In this document: positions 1-9,197 of the stretch, one piece after another | How the letters are laid out: every line of letters begins with the position of its first letter | Numbering within the stretch: the stretch's first letter is position 1 | NCBI GenBank assembly: GCA_004835665.1 | Contig: RBKR01000023.1 | Location: 248,001-312,000, forward strand | Length of the DNA stretch: 64,000 nt | Direction of reading: 5' to 3' | From: Phoma sp. XZ068 | Lineage: Eukaryota; Ascomycota; Dothideomycetes; Pleosporales; Didymellaceae | Notes under the pieces: generated by a model | What the model saw: only the letters and a program-made list of their open reading frames with translations | Databases searched by the model: none | What the model was told of the DNA's origin: nothing | Position numbers and translations under genes: made by a program

Positions 1-1623
1 GTTCGTACCAGCCAAAACGACGACCTGTTCGGTTGTGTTGAAACCGTCCATCTCGGTCAGAATCTGGTTGAGTGTCGCCTCACGCTCGTCGTTGCCGCCA
101 CCGAAGTTCTGCTTCGAACGCGATCGGCCAATGGCGTCGATTTCATCAATGAAGATGATGCACGGTGTGCTCTTGCGCGCGTTGGCAAACAAGTCGCGCA
201 CTCGCGATGCACCGACACCGACAAACATCTCCACGAACTCGGAACCGCTCACACTGAAGAAGGGAACGCCAGACTCGCCAGCGGTGGCCTTGGCCAGCAG
301 TGTCTTACCGGTACCTGGGGGACCAGACAGGATAGCACCGCGAGGGATCTTGGCACCGAGCTTCTGGAAGCGCGCAGGGTCCTTGAGGAAGGACACAAAC
401 TCCATGATTTCCTGCTTGGCCTCGTCCATGCCGGCAACATCGGCAAACTTGACCTTGATGTCTGTCTCGTGGTTGAACTTCTTAGCGCGACTCTTGCCCA
501 TACCAAAGACGCCACCGGAGCCACCTCCACCGCCACCAGCGCGTCTTGTGAAGTAGAACAGCGAGCCGAGGAGCAGAATGGTGGGGCCAAAGGACAGGAA
601 GGTGCCGAACCAGGAGATCTCGTTCGAGTAGGCGACGGGGATGCGCTCGGAGCTGGGGATGCCGAGCTCGTACTGTGCGTCGTCCATCTTGCGCTCAAAG
701 GCCTCGACGGAGCCAATGGTGAAGTAGTAGTAGAAGTTGGAGTTGACCGAGGGCGAGTCGGGGTACATGCCGGCGACGGCCTCGCGGTGCAGATGGACCT
801 TGGCCTTGTTGCCGTTAAGGATGATGATCTTCTCGACGAGGCCCTTGTCGAGGAAGGTGGTGCGGAACTCCTGCCATGTGATCTCCTTTGTGTCCTCGCT
901 GGGGATAAACATGCGGTATGTGATCCAGGCCAGGAAGGCGGAGACGAGCAGGGTGTTGGTGTCCATGCCGCCCATGGGGTTGGGCATGCCGCCGGGGCCG
1001 CCGGGGCCCTCCTTCTTGCCGTCCTTGTGCGACTGTGGCCCCGGGTCGTGGGCGCCGGCCTTTTGCTGGGGCTCGTCGGCCTTGAACTGCTGCTGGTCGG
1101 CGGCGCGGCGGGCCATGTTGGTCGTCATGCGCGAGATCTTGGCGGCCGTGGCCAGGTCGAGCTTGTCGCCGCGGGCCAGCTTGTCCATCTCCTCACGCAG
1201 CTCGGGCGGGATGCCCGTCTTCTTGATCTCCTCCATGGCCTCCTGCACGGCCTTTTGCTGCGCCTTGGGCACGCCCATGGACACGAAGGCGACGAGCTGG
1301 TCGAGCATCCTCGCCTCCTCGGGCGTCAGCTTCGACATGGGGCTGTCGGCGGCCGCCTTGTGTGCAGCTTGGGCTTGCTTTTGCTCTACCGGCTCATCCT
1401 TCTTCTCTACCGGCTCGTCCTTCTTCTCTGCCGGCTCGTCCTTCTTCTCGTTCTTGGGCTCCTCGGGGCCCGTCGCAAACCGGCGGGCGCGCTGCTGGGC
1501 GAACAGGCATTGCGGCACGGGGACTCGCCGCCGTAGCGCAAAGGGCGTCCTGGGTGTGAGTGTGCTGGTGGGTCGCGACAGGCGCGCGAGCTGGCCGGGC
1601 GTGCGGCGGAGGAGGCTCGACAT
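1..1623 (-). CDS. Mitochondrial m-AAA protease (AFG3/YTA12 family), N-terminal 541 residues, cut by the window edge
   Basis: This is a subunit of the inner-membrane m-AAA protease, which degrades misfolded membrane proteins and processes some mitochondrial precursors. The frame is open from the ATG at 1623 to base 1 with no intron. The N-terminus is rich in Arg and Ser, as in a mitochondrial presequence, and is followed by three charged KKDEP-type repeats (about residues 55-80). Two membrane segments lie near residues 223-239 and 342-358, with a Gly-rich linker after the second. The AAA module shows Walker A GPPGTGKT (434-441) and Walker B FIDEID (491-496), then the start of the second region of homology. 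The HEXXH protease domain lies outside the window. The motifs fit AFG3 and YTA12 about equally, so no symbol is given. The family assignment is very secure. Confidence 0.95.
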   Translation of the reverse strand, partial: MSSLLRRTPGQLARLSRPTSTLTPRTPFALRRRVPVPQCLFAQQRARRFATGPEEPKNEKKDEPAEKKDEPVEKKDEPVEQKQAQAAHKAAADSPMSKLTPEEARMLDQLVAFVSMGVPKAQQKAVQEAMEEIKKTGIPPELREEMDKLARGDKLDLATAAKISRMTTNMARRAADQQQFKADEPQQKAGAHDPGPQSHKDGKKEGPGGPGGMPNPMGGMDTNTLLVSAFLAWITYRMFIPSEDTKEITWQEFRTTFLDKGLVEKIIILNGNKAKVHLHREAVAGMYPDSPSVNSNFYYYFTIGSVEAFERKMDDAQYELGIPSSERIPVAYSNEISWFGTFLSFGPTILLLGSLFYFTRRAGGGGGGSGGVFGMGKSRAKKFNHETDIKVKFADVAGMDEAKQEIMEFVSFLKDPARFQKLGAKIPRGAILSGPPGTGKTLLAKATAGESGVPFFSVSGSEFVEMFVGVGASRVRDLFANARKSTPCIIFIDEIDAIGRSRSKQNFGGGNDEREATLNQILTEMDGFNTTEQVVVLAGTN

Positions 1624-2274
1624 GGTGCGTGTGTGCGGGCGTCGCCGAGGCAGATGGCGCCGACGGCGTGGAGGGGGCGGCGAGGGAGCGGGTGGGTGAG
1701 TGGTCGTGTGCTGCGCCTGCACTGTCCTGCATGCACCGTCACTCTACAATGAACTGGAGCGCGGCGTTGGGTGTGTGGTGTCGGCCGGTGCGCGGTGTGG
1801 CGAGCGCGTTGATGGACGAAAGCCTCTGCCGACTGATGACAGCACCAGTCGTGACGCCGTTGAAGCCATGACTAAGCCGTCCAATTGAGCCGCGACTCGA
1901 CCGCGGACTAGAGCTGCACGACCCGGACGCACTATCATCAACACCACCTGTGGTACAAGAGCCTAGAGGCTCACGGCTCGCTCGCACTCCGCCTGCAACA
2001 GAACATGGACTGCCTGCCCGATAAAATCCTTGTCGTTCCGCCTCGACGTCACCGTTCCGCACTTACTTGCACCCCGCATCTGAGCTGATGTCTGGCCAAG
2101 GCGATGCATGTGAGCCTGAATTCGGCCTGCATGCAGTTGACAAACGATGATTCAGATAGATCTAGCACGGAATGGTACATGTCAAGAATACAAAACATCA
2201 ATGCCGCCCAGTTGGTTCTTTAGCTCTGCCCACAGCGACCGTCCCAAAAGACACTGAACACTCCATCACCCACC
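1624..2274. other. Intergenic region between divergent genes
   Basis: About 650 bp hold the upstream regions of the m-AAA protease gene (minus) and the secreted-protein gene (plus). Open frames here are short, lack family features and overlap each other. I see no RNA gene or repeat. Confidence 0.5.
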
Positions 2275-2849
2275 ATGCGTTGCCAACTATTCACCCTATT
2301 GTGCACCCTGATCTTGCCAGTTCACCCCCAATCAACATCCAACACCACATACCTCACAGCCCCTGCCCTCGTCACAATCAACAACAGAACCACAATCCAG
2401 TGCTGGCGCCTCACCACCCCCTTCCTAACCTCCTCCACCCCCGGCACTGTTGGTGCCAAGGCCGCTGTCATCACCAATGCCACGAATCTGGGTATTATCT
2501 TGACGCTTCTGAGATATCACCTTGTTGACTAAATCCTCAAACAGCATATACCATACTCCCCCCTCGCTTTTCCGGAGGCCTGCACGCCGCACCTGCCCCG
2601 CAGATTGTCCACTTCATCTCCGGACTCGCACACATCACCTTACCAGACGACCCCAATCAAGATCTGTGGCTACTAGGTGGAGTCGGAGGCCTGTTGTTTG
2701 CTACTGACACTACCGGTCCGGGGCACATCACCACCTATCCGAGCGATCAGGAAACGGTCGGTATTCTTGCGCCGTTTGCAGGTGGAAAGCTGCCTGGGTA
2801 CGAAGTGCTCAACCAAGGAGCATGCGTGGGGGTACAGACGTTTATCTAG
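2275..2849 (+). CDS. Small secreted protein, cupin-like (two exons)
   Basis: Exons are 2275-2491 and 2545-2849. The 53-bp intron starts GTATTATC, has a TTGACTAA-like branch site and ends AACAG. Splicing joins GCA across the junction and gives 173 residues. The first 18 or so residues are a hydrophobic signal peptide ending near VHPQS, followed by two N-glycosylation-type sites (NTT, NRT). The rest has the Gly/Pro/His spacing of a single small cupin barrel: SGGLHAAPAPQIV, then LAHITLPDD, then a GGVGGLLFATD stretch. The cupin call is by pattern only; no full metal-binding motif is certain. Only two cysteines lie beyond the signal region, fewer than in a typical Cys-rich effector. Function unknown; it may be an extracellular protein of the wall or host interface. 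Confidence 0.7.
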
Positions 2850-2899
2850 TCTCTTGAGGTACCGTTGGAGTAGTGAGGTACGAAAATTACGAATGTCAA

Positions 2900-3739
2900 T
2901 TACTCGCACTTTTCTACATGAATGCCAAATTTGAACCTCTGCTTCAAGACTCCTTCAACCTGCTCCACTCGCCTCAATATCTTCTCATCCACACCTCCCC
3001 TTCCAAACTCCAGACGATCAAACACAATCACCCCATCCGGCTCGAATCTCACATCTACGGGTACGTGATGGTTCAGGTGAGTTTCCCACAATCCGGGGCG
3101 ATCACCTTCAGTAATTCCGTGGACTGCTTGGAACAATCGTACAAATCTCACTACTGAACATCTGACCTTGACATGAACCAAATTCTCAAATCCGAAGCGC
3201 TTTTGCGCAATTGCATTTACCGTGGCCCAATCCCTAGATTCGAGCCAGGAGAACAGCACCACTTTCCTTATCAGCGGTCTCACATATAAAGGTGGGAACC
3301 CAAGGAACATGCTCAACTTGTCTTGAAGAGAAAGCATAACAAATCTGTTTTCGGCAAAGAACAGTCCTCGAGACAGATTAGCGATTTCAGGTGTCATTCG
3401 TAAGCAAGGAAACAATGAATCTCGAATCACTGTGTTTGCATTCGCCGGCCAGATTGCTGACGAGTAGAGCACATTGTGGCGCAAAATGCCTAACTTGAGC
3501 TCGGTGGGGAGTTTAGACCAGCCGCGCGCGAAGCCTGGAGATAGTATGCCGGAGGGGATCACGTGAACCGGTGACGGAGAAGAGATGTAGATGGGTCCGT
3601 CGAGTGTAATTGTAAAGCTTATGTTGTGTGGGAAACTAGCTTTCAGTGCGTAGGGCGATGTAATCGAGAAGCGTGTATGCGCAGGGATGGTCATGGGCCA
3701 ATAGACATTCACGACTTCCAGGGGAGTGGAAAGGGCCAT
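2900..3739 (-). CDS. Hypothetical protein, F-box-like, 279 aa
   Basis: I do not recognise a named family. The single-exon protein has a segment around residues 73-92 (GWSKLPTELKLGILRHNVL) that resembles the LPxEL helix of fungal F-box-like proteins, followed by about 190 residues of mixed hydrophobic and charged sequence with no catalytic motif. Stop and start are both clear. The broken gene at 4085-4907, on the opposite strand, is a recognisable relative: it shares the IYISSP / LYITSP segment, the GWSKLP / HWGKLP segment and a C-terminal helix. The two start 345 bp apart and diverge. If the F-box reading is right, the protein would bind Skp1 in an SCF ubiquitin ligase, but this is inference. 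A small intron near 3140 cannot be excluded. Confidence 0.6.
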   Translation of the reverse strand: MALSTPLEVVNVYWPMTIPAHTRFSITSPYALKASFPHNISFTITLDGPIYISSPSPVHVIPSGILSPGFARGWSKLPTELKLGILRHNVLYSSAIWPANANTVIRDSLFPCLRMTPEIANLSRGLFFAENRFVMLSLQDKLSMFLGFPPLYVRPLIRKVVLFSWLESRDWATVNAIAQKRFGFENLVHVKVRCSVVRFVRLFQAVHGITEGDRPGLWETHLNHHVPVDVRFEPDGVIVFDRLEFGRGGVDEKILRRVEQVEGVLKQRFKFGIHVEKCE

Positions 3740-4084
3740 TTTCTGATCTCCTAAACATTTTTCTTGGGCACGCGTGATTAAGTACCATTTCTATGTCACT
3801 ACTGTCTGCAGTCACGATCCAACATATCAGACACATCCGTCACAAGCCGACCATCTCAACCATTAACATTGAATGGATAGCATATTCGTTCACTCGACTC
3901 GTCACCATTCCCTTGAATAGTTACATTCCATCCTTCAAGATATCGAGGATGGCGGCAACATAAAGAGGCGCGTTCCGCAACGACAAAGGGTATTTCACCT
4001 GGAAACATCAGAATGCCCGAATACAAAGTAGCAACGGAAGCGCCAGGAGATTAGCCAGCCTCACCGCTGCGAATTTTCACACCC

Positions 4085-4907
4085 ATGTCGATCAAAAAGG
4101 GACGTTCGCTCTATATTACGTCCCCAGATCCTATACTGTTAGACAAATCCATGATTTCGTCCACTGCTCCCATACTCATATGCAATCCGAACCCTGGCAA
4201 AAGAAGACTAAACTCAGCCGTGCCGCTCGGTCCGGATTTTGTACGCCACTGGGGAAAGCTCCCACAGGATCTCAAGTGGCATATTCTTAAGTTTATCCTG
4301 GTCGCTAAAGAAGCAATTGGACCATGTCTAAAACCTGACGACAACTACATCTCATGGATCGAGGAACAGGAAAAGGTTGACTTCTGGCGCTATAAGCCCC
4401 ATAGAACAATTGCAGAGATCTCTCAATTCGCTTGCGAGGTATATTACAATTACAACACCTTCGGCGCTATCGTTCGTACATCTCGTACCTGGAATTCTGG
4501 CAATGCCACCCCGTCCCCCCAGCACCCCTTTCTGTCGTTACCCACCACCTTCAATCAACCACCATATCTGGAAGCTTGAACTCAGTTTCATTGACGCAGA
4601 CCACTGGCCATTTGTGCGACGTCTTGCCAAAGGTAACTATGGCTTTGAGACTTAAAATATATCGATATAGCTTTCCGTACATACAAGCTGCGCGCTTACC
4701 ACGAGGACGATGATAATGCGGTTATTCTGTGGGGTGACTTTCACAACGCCGTTGGTGATGGAGTCATGTTCAAGTGTCGAGGCGCTATCTGGGTTCTTCG
4801 AAACAAGGACAATCTAGCTGAAGGCTCGGTGACTTACAATCGTCTACCAATTGACAATTCGCGCTGTTCGTGCCTTCTTACGGTCAAAGATTACGTTTGA
4901 TGGGTAA
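4085..4907 (+). pseudogene. Broken paralogue of the neighbouring F-box-like gene
   Basis: The first 130 or so codons from the ATG at 4085 are open and contain PLGPDFVRHWGKLPQDLKWHI, which aligns with the intact gene at 2900-3739. The homology then leaves this frame near 4470 and continues in the next one (through HIWKLELSFIDADHWPF), shifts again near 4655 after GNYGFE, and shifts once more near 4855 before a terminal stretch (IRAVRAFLRSKITFDG) ending in TAA at 4905. No GT-AG intron joins these frames cleanly. I therefore read it as a pseudogene with about three frameshifts. A few bad base calls are the alternative. It is not in RIP style: CpA and TpG are normal here. Confidence 0.65.
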
Positions 4908-5783
4908 GTATGCATGCAAGTGACTGCACAAATGGCCTGCCGGGGAAATTGTCGAGCGAGCATATAAACTAGTCCGCCACACTGAGATGGTATGCTCTTG
5001 TCCGGGTGCTTGTTCGAATCCAGCTCAAAAAGGTGTTTAATAGACAGCTAGGAACGATATTGTAGGCTCGCAATGTAATACTTTTGCTGGTACTATGAGA
5101 GTGCAAAATGGCTTACCTCCTCATCAATCACCGTTGCTCGCCAAAGCATATCGACACTCACCAGATGTGCAGATTTTTCTATGTAATTGAACTCATACGA
5201 CGTCTACATAGCTGATCTTGTGAATGGAAAATTCTGCTCGATGGATGTTTGCACGGTCAATAACCAGCACGTTTGACGGAGCGGTCCACCTGCTCCACGG
5301 TACATCGGCTTGTGTGTACGCTTTCCACACATTTGGACGCGCCATTCGCAGTATCGAGTTGCATGTTGTTCCGGCAGCTGTCTGCTAGTGTTACCTCTTC
5401 ACCTAGCACATTGTGAATACAACGTCTCGGAATTGCAGCATGTCAAGCTACTAGTAAAAGCGAAAACGATGACTGATAATAGATGGCAGTCTTTTACGGC
5501 AGCTGTCTGACGTGAAGGGCGTTACTGTAAGGCGTCCAGGATCAATTCAGGCCTGTCGAGACACTTCTGACTGCATCGGGACTGCCAGAATTGGTGATGG
5601 TGAGCCCATCGTACCATTTGCGCGGACTCGTGATACACATGTCACCTTCAACAACTCCTCGCATATCCAGCAGAATGGGCGAGATACAGAGACAGGCAAG
5701 CACACGCGGCAGGGTACTTCGTTATATGAATCAGAGAATCATTCAAAATCATTAAGCATTGTCTATCATACAGTCTATCATGT
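4908..5783. other. Intergenic region
   Basis: About 875 bp lie between the pseudogene and the 3' end of the calcium ATPase gene. Nothing convincing is seen on either strand. A T-loop-like GTTCGAATCC at about 5010 has no matching acceptor stem. Confidence 0.45.
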
Positions 5784-8700
5784 CTACACTTGAGACCTAT
5801 CCTTCTCTGTTGTCGACGTCGCATCATCGACGACAACAATGGGAGGTGTTGTGATTGCGACATTCTTCTCAGGGTCCTCCGACTTCTTTTTCCTGAAGAG
5901 ACCGCCAATTGAAGAGCAGCCCCTACCAATCCACCTATACGCAATAACAACCGGTTTTCCGACAACATGCGCAATAGCAGCAAACCATGGATCAGGGAAG
6001 TACCTAATTGCAACAGCCCAAGGAATACAAATGAAACCAGTAACAATCGATATAGCCCATTGCGTGCCATCGATACCACCAGGCTTGATCTGGAAAGCGC
6101 GACCACCAACGAAGATGATCATAACTTGCAGACCAATGATGAGGACAACAATGAATGTGAAGAAATGGTTGCGGTGGATACCCTCGAAGATGTTGAGCTT
6201 GTTGTCTAGGCGCCTGTTGTTGAAGATGTTGAAGATCTGCATCCAGACGAAACTGTTAAAGATGACAGTGTCGAGCTCTAGCTTCTTGTTGGGATCCGAG
6301 AGGTCGTAGCCAAGGATGTCGCCTCCTGCAAAATAGAGCACAAAGATGACAGTGAGCTTGTAGATGTTCTGGCCAGTGATCTGCTTCCACATAGTGGTGG
6401 TGATGAGCGGCTTGTCCCTGCCCTGTGGGGGGCGGTTGAGAATGTGCTCGTTGGGAGGGTCGGTGGCAAGTGCGAGGGCGGCGAAAGTATCCATGATAAG
6501 ATTTACCCACAACAGCTGAACAGCTTTCAAGGCGGGCTTCATCTCATCGTCATAGACAGCCGTGACGAAGGCGAGCAAGACAGCGGTGATGTTGACGGTG
6601 ATCTGGAACTGGAGGAACTTCTGAACGGCATCGTTCACCGCTCGTCCCCACATCAGCGCAGTGATAATTGATGCGAAGTTGTCGTCCATCAGAATAATCG
6701 CAGACGCCTCCTTAGCTACCTCAGTACCTGAGATGCCCATAGAGAAGCCAATATTAGCAGCCTTGAGAGCAGGTGCGTCGTTTGTACCATCACCAGTGAC
6801 GGCGACGATCTCATTGAGAGCCTTAAGGCGCATGACGAGAACACGCTTGTCTTCGGGTGAGGAGCGAGCAAGAACCTGGAGGCGAGGGATGATTTCGTCC
6901 ATCTCAGACTCAGATAGACGACGGAACTCAGGACCTTCCATAACAACGCCTCCCTCAGTGTAGATGTTGCATTCGGTGGCAATGGCTCGCGCGGTTTGCA
7001 TATTGTCACCAGTAACCATACGAACAGTAACACCGGCACCTTGAGCCTTACGAACAGCCTCTGGAACACCGGGGCGAACGGGGTCCTGGATACCAACTAC
7101 TCCAAGGAAGACAAGGTCGCGCAAGATAGAAGCGAAGTCGACGCTACCAGTATCAGTGAAGCTGGCATGGGCTGGAGGCCATTGGGCGAACTCCTGGTAC
7201 ACAAGGCCGATGGTTCGCAAAGACTTGTTCGCAAACTCGCTAATGGTATTGAGCAGCGCCTGGCGGCGATCTTCAGAAAGTGACTCCGTATGAAGTGTCT
7301 GGAAGGTGGCTTGCTCGGAGCACATGCCAAGAAGAATTTCAGAGGCGCCCTTGACAACGAGACGGTAGCTGCCGGTTTTGAGCTTGACAACCGCAGCCAT
7401 ACACTTCTTGCTCGAATCGAACGGCATCATGTGAACGATCTCTTCATTGTCGCGTGTCTCAGGCAGCGACAGGAGTCCAAGGTGGTCCTTCGCCAGCTGC
7501 AGAAGTGCGGTCTCGGTCTTGGATCCGACAAACACCGGCCTACCCTCCTCTTCACCCTCGAAGGCGGTGGAGTTGATAGCAATCGAGTGGATGAGGAGCT
7601 CCTTGGCAGCTGGTGTGACATCGGCGGCCCAAGACGCGGCATTTGTGCCAACCTCGGCGTCGGACTGCGCGAAGCTAGTAGTACCAAACTTGCCAGCGAC
7701 GACAGTCATCTTGTTGGTAGTCAGTGTTCCTGTCTTGTCTGAACAGATAGCAGTAGCATTGCCCATGGTCTCGCATGCTCGTAATACACGGACGAGGTTA
7801 TTCTCCTTGAGCATCCTTGTGGTGGCGAAAGCCAAAGCAAGCGTGACCGCTAGCGGCAGCCCTTCAGGAACCGCTACAACAATGATCGTAACTGCAACGA
7901 TCAAGATGTCCATGAAGGCAGAACCCTTCTTAGCGGGTGAGCGGGTGTCACCAGAGAGACCACCAATAAAGCGGAAGAGCAAGATGAAGAACAGGATTCC
8001 AGCCGCAGCGGTACCAATCTTGGAGATGGCAACAGCAAGACCGCCAAGCTTCTCCTGCAGTGGTGTAGCCTCCATTTCAGTGCGAACAGACATCATGATC
8101 TTGCCGAAAGAGCTGTGGACACCGACGGACGTAGCCATGTAGGTACCAACACCTTCGTTAACTTTGGCGCCCGAGATGATGAAGGGGTCGAGTCCCTTTT
8201 GAGACTGGCCATTCTCCAGTGCCTTCATGACCATCGCACCGGGTGTCTTGCGAATAGCGTCGGATTCTCCAGTGGCGGACGACTCGTCACATCTAATGTC
8301 ATGACCTTCGATGAAGATGCCATCGACAGGGATGACATCGCCGGGTTCCATGTGGATGATGTCGCCAGCAAGTACATCGTATACGCTGATCATAATGGCT
8401 TTACCGGACCGTGTGACCTTGATCTCGCGCTCTTCTTTCTTCGCATTGAGTCGGACGAATGCTTGCTCCTTCTGCCAGTCATTGACTGCGGTGACCAGGA
8501 CGACGATGATGATGGCAATGCAGATAGCAAGGCCCTCTACCCAGTCAACTGGTGTGGGTGAACCGGGCTCGTGCTCTGCGCCAAATGTCTCATACAGGCC
8601 GAGTGCTAACGAGATAGCAGCGGCAACAGTAAGAACAATAAGGACTGTGTCGTTGTATGCATTCCATACTAATCTCCATAGCGGCGTAGCCTTCTTTGGT

Positions 8701-9197
8701 GGTAATACATTACGTCCAAAAACACGTATCCGATCTTCAAAAGGCTCTCCGCCGTTGTGTGATCGATCGACCTTCTTATCTGTAGTTGCGCCATGAATAG
8801 CTTGGTCGAACGTTACGTGTTGAGGGGCTGCTGCTTCGTCGACGCTTAGTCCTGTATGTGTGTCTGATTGTAGTCCATGTGCGATGCCTTGCACACCGCC
8901 TAGTGCTTGGAAGGCGGCTAGCGATTTAGGGTTTAACAGCTTGTTCAACTGCCCAGGTGAGAAGGCAAAGGGGTTGTTGTGCACCTCAAAGTCGGCTTCT
9001 GTCCCGGGATCGGGCAGTAATGCTACGTCGCTATCATTGACTGCTGTTGATGCATTGCTAGGTGATACAGCTGATAATGGTGATACTGGTGTCCGGAATG
9101 GATCGGATGTGGAGGACGAAATTGTATCTGTGTTGCTCAAGGCTCGTTGGCGTGTGTTGACCTGGAGTGTGGGTGGAGCGAGTTTTCCGCTCTCCAT
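5784..9197 (-). CDS. pmc1: P2B-type calcium-transporting ATPase (PMC1/PMCA type)
   Basis: This is an ATP-driven pump that moves Ca2+ from the cytosol into the vacuole or out of the cell. The frame is intronless and 1137 residues long, close to yeast Pmc1. Motifs appear in order: TGES of the actuator domain (309-312), PEGLP in M4 (444-448), the phosphorylated DKTGTLT with Asp487, KGAS of the nucleotide-binding domain (616-619), TGDGTNDAP (801-809) and the M6 segment VNLIMDTFAALALATDPP (from 898). About ten membrane segments can be counted. The N-terminal 150 residues are Ser/Thr/Pro-rich and low in complexity. Unlike animal PMCAs, no calmodulin-binding extension is evident after M10, only a short charged tail. 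Fungi usually have several paralogues, so the exact orthologue (for example N. crassa nca-2 versus nca-3) is not settled. Confidence 0.96.
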   Translation of the reverse strand: MESGKLAPPTLQVNTRQRALSNTDTISSSTSDPFRTPVSPLSAVSPSNASTAVNDSDVALLPDPGTEADFEVHNNPFAFSPGQLNKLLNPKSLAAFQALGGVQGIAHGLQSDTHTGLSVDEAAAPQHVTFDQAIHGATTDKKVDRSHNGGEPFEDRIRVFGRNVLPPKKATPLWRLVWNAYNDTVLIVLTVAAAISLALGLYETFGAEHEPGSPTPVDWVEGLAICIAIIIVVLVTAVNDWQKEQAFVRLNAKKEEREIKVTRSGKAIMISVYDVLAGDIIHMEPGDVIPVDGIFIEGHDIRCDESSATGESDAIRKTPGAMVMKALENGQSQKGLDPFIISGAKVNEGVGTYMATSVGVHSSFGKIMMSVRTEMEATPLQEKLGGLAVAISKIGTAAAGILFFILLFRFIGGLSGDTRSPAKKGSAFMDILIVAVTIIVVAVPEGLPLAVTLALAFATTRMLKENNLVRVLRACETMGNATAICSDKTGTLTTNKMTVVAGKFGTTSFAQSDAEVGTNAASWAADVTPAAKELLIHSIAINSTAFEGEEEGRPVFVGSKTETALLQLAKDHLGLLSLPETRDNEEIVHMMPFDSSKKCMAAVVKLKTGSYRLVVKGASEILLGMCSEQATFQTLHTESLSEDRRQALLNTISEFANKSLRTIGLVYQEFAQWPPAHASFTDTGSVDFASILRDLVFLGVVGIQDPVRPGVPEAVRKAQGAGVTVRMVTGDNMQTARAIATECNIYTEGGVVMEGPEFRRLSESEMDEIIPRLQVLARSSPEDKRVLVMRLKALNEIVAVTGDGTNDAPALKAANIGFSMGISGTEVAKEASAIILMDDNFASIITALMWGRAVNDAVQKFLQFQITVNITAVLLAFVTAVYDDEMKPALKAVQLLWVNLIMDTFAALALATDPPNEHILNRPPQGRDKPLITTTMWKQITGQNIYKLTVIFVLYFAGGDILGYDLSDPNKKLELDTVIFNSFVWMQIFNIFNNRRLDNKLNIFEGIHRNHFFTFIVVLIIGLQVMIIFVGGRAFQIKPGGIDGTQWAISIVTGFICIPWAVAIRYFPDPWFAAIAHVVGKPVVIAYRWIGRGCSSIGGLFRKKKSEDPEKNVAITTPPIVVVDDATSTTEKDRSQV

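Noticed and set aside
469..1699. Long plus-strand frames opposite the m-AAA protease
   Set aside because: They are antisense of a GC-rich, strongly conserved gene; the minus-strand reading carries every family motif.
4985..5030. Possible tRNA around GTTCGAATCC
   Set aside because: The T stem is imperfect and the 3' flank (TCAAAAA) has no partner for an acceptor stem.
7447..8796. Plus-strand frames opposite the calcium ATPase
   Set aside because: Shadows of the conserved minus-strand gene; no motif of their own.
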